64,000 nucleotides of DNA from 2-12-FULL-60-19 sp041483675 (lineage in GTDB: Bacteria; Desulfobacterota; Binatia; UBA9968): the NCBI GenBank assembly GCA_041483675.1, contig JBGPGE010000003.1, positions 1 through 64,000 of the forward strand, given 5' to 3'. Shown here one piece after another: positions 49,585 through 57,511 of the stretch (its first letter is position 1; each line of letters begins with the position of its first letter). The translations under genes were made by a program, and so were the position numbers. The notes beneath the pieces were generated by a model that saw nothing but the letters and a program-made list of their open reading frames with translations, was not told the origin of the DNA and did no database searches.

Positions 49585-51041
49585 TTTTCCCGAAATCCAC
49601 ATTTTTAGAAGACCCGATGGTGTTTCCACCTCTGGGTCTCTGGTGGCTCTGGTCGGTGCTGGAAAAGGCCGGCCATGAAGTCGCGTTCATCGACATGTCG
49701 GAGCACAACCTCGATACGAGCGAGGTTCCGCGCGGCTTTGACGCCTATCTGGTTTCGGGGACCTCGCCCCAAGGCCGGGAGATAAGAAAGCTCGGAGTAG
49801 AGTGTCGCAACCGTGGAGTGCCGGCGATCCTGGGCGGCCCCCATGCGACCAACTATCCTCGCGACTGTCGAAAGTATTTTCCGCTGGTTGTCCGTAGGGA
49901 AGGCGAGAGCGCCGTGCTGAAGGCCCTGGAGCGCGTGCAGCGCGGCGCGGCGCTCGAGTATCTCTCGGACGAGGATCTGGTGAGAGTGCGAATGGGCGAA
50001 AAGCCCGCTTTGGAAAAATGCCAGCGCGGCGTGATCGAGGACGCCTTCATCGGCGACCTGGGCACGGTCCCGATACCGAATCGCACTTACGCCGGACACT
50101 ATCATTATTATCTTGCGGACGAGAACGGCGTCAAGCGGCGGGGAACCAGCATGTTTACCTCGCGCGGCTGTCCGAAGCGCTGCGATTTTTGCGACTCGCC
50201 CAACCTGTGGTCGCGCGTCGTTCGCAATACGCCGGTTACCAGGGTCGCCGAGGAATTCGCTCAGATCAAAGCATTGGGGCTGGACGCCATTCAGTTCTAC
50301 GACGACATCCTGCCGATCAATCCGCGCCGGGTCGCCGAGATCTGCGGCCATCTCAAGCGCTACGGGTTTATCTGGAGATGTTTCTGCCGCGTCGATATCA
50401 TCACGAAGCACGGCGGCAAGGACTACCTTAAGTTCATGTACGACCATGGGCTGCGGGAGGTCCTGATCGGCGCCGAGTCCGGCTCGCAGACGATCCTCAA
50501 CAACATTCACAAAGAGACGACGGTCGAGCAGAACGCCAATGTCCTCCAGTGGTGCGACGAGGTCGGGATACGGTGCAAGCTGTCTTTCATCGTCGGACTC
50601 CCGGGCGAAACGCGAGAGACCCTGGAGGAGACGCGAAAGTTTCTCCGTACGCACCTGATCCAGGCGTCGCGCAGGATGCCGCACAAAGTCGATCTCTGCT
50701 CGTATATCCCGATGGCGGGAACACCGATCTACAAAGCCGTGATGCGCCGGCAGGACGACAGCCTGGATGGGGGAGAGGAGTTCGACAGCTACGGCTATCA
50801 TCCGGGGGAAAACGTCTCCGATTTCGATCTGCGGTGGAATGTCGATGCCGCGCTGATGGATAATTTTTTCTACGAACCGGACAGCCTCGACGGCCATTTG
50901 GCCCCCGACGAGATTTTCTACAAAGGAAGGGCCGGCGCCGTGCGCCAGATCGTCTCCACTTCGAGTATAACCCGGGAAGAGCTGCAAAAGGCCCGCGATG
51001 AGATGGAAGCCGAGGTGCGGGCTGCGGGAATCTCATACTGA
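49569..51041 (+). CDS. Radical SAM protein with N-terminal cobalamin-binding-like domain
   Basis: A 490-residue radical SAM enzyme. Residues 1-130 resemble the B12-binding domain of the class B type (VFPPLGLWWLWSVLEKAGHEV, FDAYLVSGTSPQG, PAILGGPHATNYP). The 4Fe-4S ligands are Cys201, Cys205 and Cys208 in RGCPKRCDFCDS. LGLDAIQFYDDILPINPRRV and EVLIGAESGSQTILNNIHK are core-barrel blocks. Such enzymes methylate unactivated carbon or rearrange sugars and lipids. Overlap with the GT2 gene ties it to glycan or lipid modification; the substrate is unknown. Confidence 0.85.
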   Translation: MRVCLIFPKSTFLEDPMVFPPLGLWWLWSVLEKAGHEVAFIDMSEHNLDTSEVPRGFDAYLVSGTSPQGREIRKLGVECRNRGVPAILGGPHATNYPRDCRKYFPLVVRREGESAVLKALERVQRGAALEYLSDEDLVRVRMGEKPALEKCQRGVIEDAFIGDLGTVPIPNRTYAGHYHYYLADENGVKRRGTSMFTSRGCPKRCDFCDSPNLWSRVVRNTPVTRVAEEFAQIKALGLDAIQFYDDILPINPRRVAEICGHLKRYGFIWRCFCRVDIITKHGGKDYLKFMYDHGLREVLIGAESGSQTILNNIHKETTVEQNANVLQWCDEVGIRCKLSFIVGLPGETRETLEETRKFLRTHLIQASRRMPHKVDLCSYIPMAGTPIYKAVMRRQDDSLDGGEEFDSYGYHPGENVSDFDLRWNVDAALMDNFFYEPDSLDGHLAPDEIFYKGRAGAVRQIVSTSSITREELQKARDEMEAEVRAAGISY

Positions 51042-51124
51042 ACCCTCTGGCGAGCGCGGTGGCGGCCACTGGGTGTCGTGCGAGGCTTGCCAAGCGGTGC
51101 TACCCGCTCATACTTACATAACCG

Positions 51125-52024
51125 ATGAAGGAACAGAGGATCAGCGTTGTCGTCCCGACGCGAAATCGCCGCGACAGCCTCCAGAGACTGCTTTCCAGCT
51201 TACGGCAAACGCGCGGTCTGGCAAAAATCGCGCTGGAGGTGATCGTCGTGGACAACGGCTCTACGGACGGCACGGCGGACTACCTCAAGAAAGCGAGCGC
51301 GGAATGGCCGCTGCTCCGAGGAATATTCGAAGAGAGGGCGGGCAAAAATTTCGCGCTCAATAAAGGCATCCGCGAGGCTAGGGGTGAGATCCTTTGTCTG
51401 ATGGACGACGATATCGTGCTGGATACGGGATGGCTGGAGGCGCTGGTCGAAGATTACGCGACGACCCGATACGATGCGCTGCAACCTCGAGTCCTTCCGG
51501 GCACCGATCCGGAGGGAAAGCCGGCGGACCTGAGCCGCCTTCACGAGTACAACATTCCGATCGTGGACTACGGCGACTCGATCAGGGATCGGCGGGGCCT
51601 CACCGGCGTCATCATGTCGTTCAGGCGACGCGTCATCGAGAAAGCCGGGTCGTTTGATGAAAGGCTTCCGGCGCTGGGATATCACGGAGACACGGATCTT
51701 TCCCGACGCATTCGTGGAGCAGGCTTTTCCATCGGCTACACGCCGCACGTCGTCGCGTACCACGAGCTAAACCCGAATCGCTATGGGATCCGTTATGCCC
51801 GCCTGTTCCAATATCGAAAAGGCGTGAGCCGCAGTCTCTATGCGCGGGATTCCATCTGGTTCAACGTTATCCCGAACCTGCTGGCGAATATCCCGCGTTA
51901 TGTCTATTATCGCGCCGCGGGGAATGCGCGGAAGATCTACAAAACAGAGATGCGCATCATGAAATACTGGGGTTACCTCGCGGGAAGACTGCAGCGCGCG
52001 ATCGGCAAAGAGCCATGGAAATAG
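51125..52024 (+). CDS. Family 2 glycosyltransferase
   Basis: A 299-residue GT-A enzyme with ISVVVPTRNRRDSLQRLLSS, VIVVDNGSTDGTADYL, ILCLMDDDIVLDTGWLE (DxD) and FDERLPALGYHGDTDLSRRI on the acceptor side, containing the likely catalytic Asp. It closely follows the layout of the enzyme at 48667. It overlaps the next GT2 by ten bases. Confidence 0.85.
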   Translation: MKEQRISVVVPTRNRRDSLQRLLSSLRQTRGLAKIALEVIVVDNGSTDGTADYLKKASAEWPLLRGIFEERAGKNFALNKGIREARGEILCLMDDDIVLDTGWLEALVEDYATTRYDALQPRVLPGTDPEGKPADLSRLHEYNIPIVDYGDSIRDRRGLTGVIMSFRRRVIEKAGSFDERLPALGYHGDTDLSRRIRGAGFSIGYTPHVVAYHELNPNRYGIRYARLFQYRKGVSRSLYARDSIWFNVIPNLLANIPRYVYYRAAGNARKIYKTEMRIMKYWGYLAGRLQRAIGKEPWK

Positions 52025-52923
52025 CCTCGCAGAACAAAAGTCCCGCCGTTTCCGTCGTCGTCGCCACATTTAATCGAGCGCAACTTCTTCCCAAGACGAT
52101 CGACAGTCTGCTCCGCCAGAGCTTCAAGGATTTCGAGCTGATCGTGGTGGACGACGGCTCGACGGACTCTACCGCCGATCTGCTTAAAGGCTACGGCGAC
52201 CGCGTGCGATTTTTCCGCCAGGAAAATCGCGGGCCATCGGCCGCGCGCAATCTCGGCGTGCGCCAGGCGCGGGGGGGGTGGATCGCGTTCCAGGACTCCG
52301 ATGACGTGAGCGCGCCGGACCATCTCCAGTCGCTCTTCGACTTCGCCCAAATGCGCCTCGACCACGCGCTGATTTTCGCCAACGGCGGTTATCTCGCCGG
52401 CCCGCAGCACGACCGGGAGACGATCATTCCGGCGGCCAAGTCGCGACGGCTCGCCGCGCACGGCGTGTCGCTTAAGGACCTTTTCGACAAGAGTATTTTT
52501 CGCCTGCAGGCGTCGCTCATTCGAAAATCCACGCTGGAGGCTGTTGGGGGCTTCGACGAGAGCATTCGCGTCGGCGAGGATCTCGATCTGGCGATGAGGA
52601 TTTGGCTCAGCTACCCCGTGGCCTATTTGGATAAGGTCGTGTTTTTTTATCGCCGCCACGAAGGCAACCTCGTGGGCGACAGCGAGCTACGGCTGACGGA
52701 CAACATCCGGGTGATCGAGAAGCTGGCGCGCGAGTTCCCGCGGGCACGCGAGATCCTCGGTCCGGCCAGGATTGCGCGGCGGACCGCCTATCGCTATTAT
52801 CGGCTCGCTAAGAGCTGCTGGAAACGCGGCGAGCGGGAGAAGGCGCGGCGGGCGATCCGGCAGGCGGTTTCGCTGCGGCCCCTGGCCCTGAAGTACCGCT
52901 ATTACCGGTCGGTGTGGGTCTAA
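52015..52923 (+). CDS. Family 2 glycosyltransferase
   Basis: A 302-residue GT-A enzyme: VSVVVATFNRAQLLPKTIDS, LIVVDDGSTDSTADLL, WIAFQDSDDVSAPDHL as DxD, and GFDESIRVGEDLDLAMRIWL for the acceptor and base. It has a basic, Arg-rich C-terminal helix (RRTAYRYYRLAKSCWKR), likely membrane-associating. Confidence 0.85.
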   Translation: MEIASQNKSPAVSVVVATFNRAQLLPKTIDSLLRQSFKDFELIVVDDGSTDSTADLLKGYGDRVRFFRQENRGPSAARNLGVRQARGGWIAFQDSDDVSAPDHLQSLFDFAQMRLDHALIFANGGYLAGPQHDRETIIPAAKSRRLAAHGVSLKDLFDKSIFRLQASLIRKSTLEAVGGFDESIRVGEDLDLAMRIWLSYPVAYLDKVVFFYRRHEGNLVGDSELRLTDNIRVIEKLAREFPRAREILGPARIARRTAYRYYRLAKSCWKRGEREKARRAIRQAVSLRPLALKYRYYRSVWV

Positions 52924-52928
52924 TTTCC

Positions 52929-53717
52929 ATGTCCCCTGCGAAGCTGGAAATCTCCGCGATCGTCGTCTGCTTCAACGAAGAGGCAAACATCGGGCGCTGT
53001 CTCGAAAGCCTCAAATGGTGCGATGAGATCGTCGTGGTCGATTCCTTCAGCACCGACCGGACGGTCGAGATCTGCCGCCGCTACACCGACCGGGTGATTC
53101 AACGGCCCTGGGCGGGCTATCGCGATCAGAAAGCTTTCGCTCACTCGCAGGCGTCGAAGGAATGGGTCTTTCTGGTCGATTCCGATGAGCAGGTCTCCCC
53201 TGAATTGAAGGAAGAGATTTCTTCTGCTTTGGCTCATGCCGATGGCGGTGTCGATGCGTTCGCCGCGCCCCGTCTGGTTCATTATCTCGGCCGATGGTGG
53301 TGGAACGGCGGCTGGTATCCGGACTACGATATTAGGATTTTCCGGCGCGAGCGGGCGCGCTGGGGCGGGAACGATCCGCATGAAAAAATTCTGGTCGATG
53401 GCGCGGTGCGGCGGCTGAAACATCCGTTGTTCCACTATTCGTATCGCGACGTGGCCGACCATTGGCAACGCATCAATCGCTTCACCACCATCTCGTCGGC
53501 TGAGTTGCAGGCCGCCGGAAAACGGTGGAAGTGGATCGACAATCTGCTGCGGCCTCCGTTCCGCTTCTTGCGCTCCTATGTGTTGAAACGCGGCTTTCTC
53601 GAAGGCTTTCCCGGATTTTTCGTCTGCGCCACGGCGGCGATTTACGTATTTCTCAAATATGCTAAGCTCAGGGAACTCGAGCTGAAGCCGCGGGAAAGCG
53701 GGCACAGTGGATCGTGA
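52929..53717 (+). CDS. WaaE-like core glycosyltransferase (GT2)
   Basis: A 262-residue enzyme with ISAIVVCFNEEANIGRCLES, CDEIVVVDSFSTDRTVEI and VFLVDSDEQVSPELKEEI. The combination 'WCDEIVVVDSFSTD...DSDE' is characteristic of the WaaE/KdtX beta-glucosyltransferase subfamily acting on inner-core heptose or Kdo. FRRERARWGGNDPHEKI is the acceptor-binding block with the conserved HE. ATG 52929 is used, five codons inside the longest frame. Overlaps the GT4 gene by 11 bases. Confidence 0.85.
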   Translation: MSPAKLEISAIVVCFNEEANIGRCLESLKWCDEIVVVDSFSTDRTVEICRRYTDRVIQRPWAGYRDQKAFAHSQASKEWVFLVDSDEQVSPELKEEISSALAHADGGVDAFAAPRLVHYLGRWWWNGGWYPDYDIRIFRRERARWGGNDPHEKILVDGAVRRLKHPLFHYSYRDVADHWQRINRFTTISSAELQAAGKRWKWIDNLLRPPFRFLRSYVLKRGFLEGFPGFFVCATAAIYVFLKYAKLRELELKPRESGHSGS

Positions 53718-54813
53718 ACGGAGGCCTCTCCGAATCCTTCACATCGATCCCGAAAGGGCGTGGGGAGGCGGGGAGCGGCAGGTGATGGGGCTGTTGAGCC
53801 ACCTGTCCCGCTGGGGACATGAGAATCATCTCCTTTGCCATCCGGATTCGCCGCTTGAGCAGGCGGCGCGGCGAATCGAGGTTCGGACATCGCCGATCGG
53901 AATCCGCAACGAGATCGACCTGCGGGCCGTCGTTCCGTTGAGGCGGCTGCTTAGGGTCGGGGGATACGACATTCTCCATTTTCATACCAAGCGGGCGCAT
54001 GCTTTGTCGTTCTGGCTTGGGCGGCCGGCTGGAGGATTGCGGCGCGTGGTCACGCGCCGCATGGATTATCCGATGCGGCGCAACTGGTACGAGCGCGCTC
54101 TTTATAACCGGAAAGTGGACGGCGTGATCGCCATATCGGAGAAGATCGCGGCGCTGTTGATCGAGGGCGGCGTCGCCAGAAAAAAGATCCGCGTGATCTA
54201 CAGCGGCGTCGATATCGCTTTCTTCGACAATCGGAGCGAGTCAACGGAACGAGATAGCGCGCCGGTGGTCGGCATGGTGGCGGCGCTGGAAGAGAGAAAG
54301 GGCCATCGTTTTCTGTTCGAGGCGGCGGCGGAGCTGAAGCGGGGGGGGGATCGGTTGCATTACAAAATCGCCGGCGACGGGCCTGAGCTGGAAAAGTTGC
54401 GTGCGCTGGCGGCAGCGCTGGGCCTGCAAGCGGAGATCGAGTTCGTGGGGTTCGTTTCCGACGTGGCGGCGTTCTTAGCTTCCATCGACCTTTTTGTCCT
54501 GCCGTCGCTGTTCGAAGGGCTGGGCGTCGCGGCGCTGGAGGCGATGGCGGCGGGAAAGCCGGTCATCGCGACAGAGGTCGGCGGCTTGAGCGAGCTGGTC
54601 GAAGATCGCCGCACGGGTCTGCTGGTTCCACCGGGGGATGCTCATGCTCTGGCGCGGGCGATTCACGAGCTGGTCTCGCAGGACGACCTGATGCGCGAGC
54701 TGGGCGAGAACGGCAGGCGGCGGGTCGCCGAGCGGTTTACGATGGAGCGGATGGCGCGGCAAAACGAGGCCTATTATTACGAGTTGCTTGCGGCGCCGGG
54801 AACGGCCCGGTGA
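53707..54813 (+). CDS. Family 4 glycosyltransferase
   Basis: A 368-residue GT-B enzyme. RILHIDPERAWGGGERQVMG is a frequent start for core or capsule GT4 enzymes, with IRVIYSGVDIAFFDN, VVGMVAALEERKGHRFLF, YKIAGDGPELEKLRAL and LFVLPSLFEGLGVAALEAMAAG following. The retaining-GT Glu lies in FEGLGVAALEA. The GTG start at 53707 overlaps the WaaE-like gene. It closes the run of glycosyltransferases; the rfaE1 gene follows after 19 bases. Confidence 0.87.
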   Translation: MDRERRPLRILHIDPERAWGGGERQVMGLLSHLSRWGHENHLLCHPDSPLEQAARRIEVRTSPIGIRNEIDLRAVVPLRRLLRVGGYDILHFHTKRAHALSFWLGRPAGGLRRVVTRRMDYPMRRNWYERALYNRKVDGVIAISEKIAALLIEGGVARKKIRVIYSGVDIAFFDNRSESTERDSAPVVGMVAALEERKGHRFLFEAAAELKRGGDRLHYKIAGDGPELEKLRALAAALGLQAEIEFVGFVSDVAAFLASIDLFVLPSLFEGLGVAALEAMAAGKPVIATEVGGLSELVEDRRTGLLVPPGDAHALARAIHELVSQDDLMRELGENGRRRVAERFTMERMARQNEAYYYELLAAPGTAR

Positions 54814-54832
54814 AAACAAAGGGAGGGTGCGC

Positions 54833-55828
54833 GTGGCGGCGAGTGTGAACCGATTGTGGGCGCTGTTGGGGAGATTCTCCCGCCGTCGCCTGATGGTGGT
54901 GGGCGATTTGATGCTGGACCGCTTCATTTGGGGCGAGGTCGACCGCATCTCGCCCGAGGCGCCCGTGCCGGTGTTGCGCGTGACGTCGGAGAGCTTTCGT
55001 CTGGGCGGCGCGGCGAACGTGGCGCACAATATCAGGACGCTCGGCGGGAGCGTCAGTGTGGCAGGCATCGTGGGGCCCGATCGCATGGGACGCATGCTGC
55101 TTCAGCAGTTGCGCGATATCGGCGTTCCTACGACCGGCGTGTTCTTAGAGTCCGGCTTTCAGACGATCCAGAAGACGCGCGTGATCGCGCATCCGCGCAA
55201 TCAACAGATCGTCCGTCTGGATCGGGAAAATCACGCCGGAGCGCGGCGGCCGATGCGTGACCGGATTCGCCGCTTTGTCGGCCGGCAGCTTGCGCGCTGC
55301 GACGGCGTCGTGATCTCCGATTACGGCAAGGGCGTGATCCACGGAGAGCTGCTGGAAATGGTCGCAGGGCTGGCGCAGGAGAAAAATCTGCTCTGTGTCG
55401 TCGATCCGAAGAAGGAGAATTTCAAGGCCTATCGCGGCGCGAGCCTGGTGACGCCCAATCTGGACGAGGCGGCGCAGGCGTCCGGGATCGAGATCACGGA
55501 CGACGCGTCGCTGCTCGCGGCGGGCCGCAGGCTGCTCGAGCTTTGGCAGACCAAAGCGGTGTTGATCACGCGGGGCTCGCGCGGGATGAGCCTGTTCCGC
55601 CCAGGAAGGGAAGTGCGGCACTTTTCCACCGAGCCGCGGGAAATTTTCGACGTGACCGGCGCCGGCGATACGGTTGTGGCCGCGATCGCTCTGGCGCTCG
55701 CGAGCGGGTCGACCTATGAAGAGGCGGCCACGATCGGCAACCTGGCGGGCGGACTCGTCGGTCGGGAGGTCGGGCCGGTCGCGGTGGCGCTCGGGGATCT
55801 CAAACTGGCGGTGCGGGGGCAAAGATGA
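54833..55828 (+). CDS. rfaE1: D-glycero-beta-D-manno-heptose-7-phosphate kinase
   Basis: A 331-residue PfkB-type kinase equivalent to the N-terminal half of HldE. LMVVGDLMLDRFIWGEVDRI, RLGGAANVAHNIRTLGG and the anion hole with catalytic base FDVTGAGDTVVAAIALAL are all present. It makes heptose 1,7-bisphosphate, the substrate of GmhB (19746). The nucleotidyl half is a separate gene at 60420-59947. GTG 54833 is chosen for its GGGAGG site (54821-54826) six bases upstream. The stop overlaps the yicC start (ATGA). Confidence 0.92.
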   Translation: MAASVNRLWALLGRFSRRRLMVVGDLMLDRFIWGEVDRISPEAPVPVLRVTSESFRLGGAANVAHNIRTLGGSVSVAGIVGPDRMGRMLLQQLRDIGVPTTGVFLESGFQTIQKTRVIAHPRNQQIVRLDRENHAGARRPMRDRIRRFVGRQLARCDGVVISDYGKGVIHGELLEMVAGLAQEKNLLCVVDPKKENFKAYRGASLVTPNLDEAAQASGIEITDDASLLAAGRRLLELWQTKAVLITRGSRGMSLFRPGREVRHFSTEPREIFDVTGAGDTVVAAIALALASGSTYEEAATIGNLAGGLVGREVGPVAVALGDLKLAVRGQR

Positions 55829-56694
55829 AGAGCATGACGGGATACGGCGAAGCGGCGGCCCAGGGGCGCTGGGCCCGGGTCGTGGCGCAACTCAGAACGG
55901 TCAACCATCGGAGCCTCGACCTCCAGCCGCGCCTGCCGCGGGAGTATCTCGCGTTGGAGGAGGAGATCCGTAAACGCGTGCGGGAGCGGATTTCGCGGGG
56001 CAGGGTGGAGCTGTTCGTTACGCGCTCCCTGATTCACGGCCACAACCGCACGATCGAGCTTGACGAAGCGCTGCTCAGGCAGTATCTCCAGTCGTTCCGG
56101 CGCGCGCAGCGGAAGTTCGGCCTTAAAGGACAGGTGGATATCTCGCTCTGCGCTTCTCTGCCCGAGCTCTTCCGGGTGAAGGAGGCGGAGGCCGGCGGCG
56201 ATGACGAGGCGCCGTTGGTTTTTAAGGCGCTCAGCGGCGCGCTCGCCGATCTCGAACGCTCGCGGCGGCGCGAAGGCCGGCAGCTTCAGTTGGATATTTT
56301 GAGCCAGGTGCGCCATTTGCGCGGCGTGAGCGCGGCCTTGATCAAGGAGGCGGGTGAGATCGAAACGCGCAACAAGCAGACACTCGCCCTGCGGTCGGCG
56401 GCGCAGCCTGGGGCGACATCGACTTTCAACGGCGCGCCGGAGAACGAAAGTTGGGGCTTTAAGGGCGACATCCACGAAGAGGTGGTCAGGCTCAAAGCCC
56501 ACGTCGAAGAGTTAGGCCGGCTGGCGCGGAGCCGTGAGCCGGTCGGCAAACGGGTCGAGTTCTTGCTGCAAGAGATCCTCCGCGAGCTAAATACAGTGGG
56601 CTCCAAGGCGCCGCATATGGCGGCGGTCCAGTGGGTCGTGGCGGGGAAGGAGCGGGTGGAGCAGATCCGCGAACAGGCCCACAATATAGAATAA
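55825..56694 (+). CDS. yicC: YicC-family endoribonuclease
   Basis: A 289-residue protein with the family start KSMTGYGEAAAQGRWARVV, RTVNHRSLDLQPRLPRE, and the C-terminal GKRVEFLLQEILRELNTVGSKA with its conserved Glu and Asn. YicC is reported as an RNase acting on small RNAs. Placement directly before gmk and spoT is conserved in many bacteria. Shares one base with the gmk start. Confidence 0.93.
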   Translation: MKSMTGYGEAAAQGRWARVVAQLRTVNHRSLDLQPRLPREYLALEEEIRKRVRERISRGRVELFVTRSLIHGHNRTIELDEALLRQYLQSFRRAQRKFGLKGQVDISLCASLPELFRVKEAEAGGDDEAPLVFKALSGALADLERSRRREGRQLQLDILSQVRHLRGVSAALIKEAGEIETRNKQTLALRSAAQPGATSTFNGAPENESWGFKGDIHEEVVRLKAHVEELGRLARSREPVGKRVEFLLQEILRELNTVGSKAPHMAAVQWVVAGKERVEQIREQAHNIE

Positions 56695-57383
56695 TGGAGC
56701 CGACTTCGATCGTTAGCCGACCCTTCGACGCGGGCCGCGGCTTTTGGCCGCGGGCCCTCGCTCAGGGTCGTCCAGAGCGAGCGAAGCGAGTCGCGGGACG
56801 CCAGGGCATAGTCTTTATCATCTCCGCTCCGTCCGGGGCCGGCAAGACCACGCTGATCAAAGGGCTGCTCAAGCGCTTTCCGGAAATGGCGCTTTCGGTT
56901 TCCTACACCACCCGCCTGCGCCGCGCTGGAGAGGCGGACGGCCGGGACTATCGGTTCGTTACGCCGGGCCGCTTTTCAACCATGCGCTCCGCCAAGGCGT
57001 TTGCCGAGTGGGCCGGTGTGCACGGATATCTCTATGGCACTCCGCGCGCGCCGCTCGAGCGCGCCATCCGCGGCGGGCGGGACATGCTCCTCGACATCGA
57101 CGTTCAGGGGGCGCGCAAAATCAAGCGCCAGTATCCCGCGGCCGTCTCGATCTTCGTCCTTCCTCCCTCCTGGCGCGAGTTGGAGAAGCGGCTGGCGCTG
57201 CGCGGCACCGACCGCAAGGAGACGATCCGCAAGCGACTCGCCAACGCTCGGCGTGAAATCCGCGCGATCCTGCGCTATGATTATTTCGTAGTCAACCGGG
57301 AGCTCAAGGTCGCGCTGGAGTCCCTGCAAGCCGTGGTTCGCGCCGAGCGCCTCCGCGTCTCCCGGCTATCAGCGTCGAAATAG
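56694..57383 (+). CDS. gmk: Guanylate kinase with a repeat-derived N-terminal extension
   Basis: A 229-residue GMP kinase. The P-loop is FIISAPSGAGKTTLIKGLL, followed by SVSYTTRLRRAGEADGRDYRFV, the GMP-binding block. The usual family start is two to four residues before 'FIISAPSG', but here about 40 extra residues precede it, and 56718-56770 in them is an inverted repeat. No better in-frame start lies closer to the P-loop, so ATG 56694 is used. In the GMP-binding segment the usual 'EvdGvdYhFv' reads EADGRDYRFV, close to normal. Confidence 0.9.
   Translation: MEPTSIVSRPFDAGRGFWPRALAQGRPERAKRVAGRQGIVFIISAPSGAGKTTLIKGLLKRFPEMALSVSYTTRLRRAGEADGRDYRFVTPGRFSTMRSAKAFAEWAGVHGYLYGTPRAPLERAIRGGRDMLLDIDVQGARKIKRQYPAAVSIFVLPPSWRELEKRLALRGTDRKETIRKRLANARREIRAILRYDYFVVNRELKVALESLQAVVRAERLRVSRLSASK
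56718..56770. repeat. Inverted repeat inside the gmk start region
   Basis: Outer arms CGACCCT (56718-56724) and AGGGTCG (56764-56770) are perfect complements; inside, two CCGCGG blocks flank CTTTTGG and pair with one another. The unit falls between the gmk ATG and its P-loop codons and is read as protein. A related-looking element lies before spoT (57410-57444). Confidence 0.7.
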
Positions 57384-57409
57384 ACGGCCGCCCCTCAGGG
57401 TCTGTCCTG

Positions 57410-57444
57410 CCTTCGACCAGCTCAGGTCCTGAGTTAATCGAAGG
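57410..57444. repeat. Nested inverted repeat upstream of spoT
   Basis: Outer arms CCTTCGA (57410-57416) and TCGAAGG (57438-57444) enclose the inner palindrome CTCAGG-T-CCTGAG (57421-57433). It could form a strong hairpin in the gmk-spoT gap. There is no T-run, so it is not a classical terminator. The 128-base gap holds no rpoZ gene, which commonly sits here in other bacteria. Confidence 0.7.
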
Positions 57445-57511
57445 GAGTGAAGTCGAAGAGATCAGCCTGACCGGCTGAGCGCGCGAAGGCCAAGCAGCCG
57501 AAGATAGAGCC

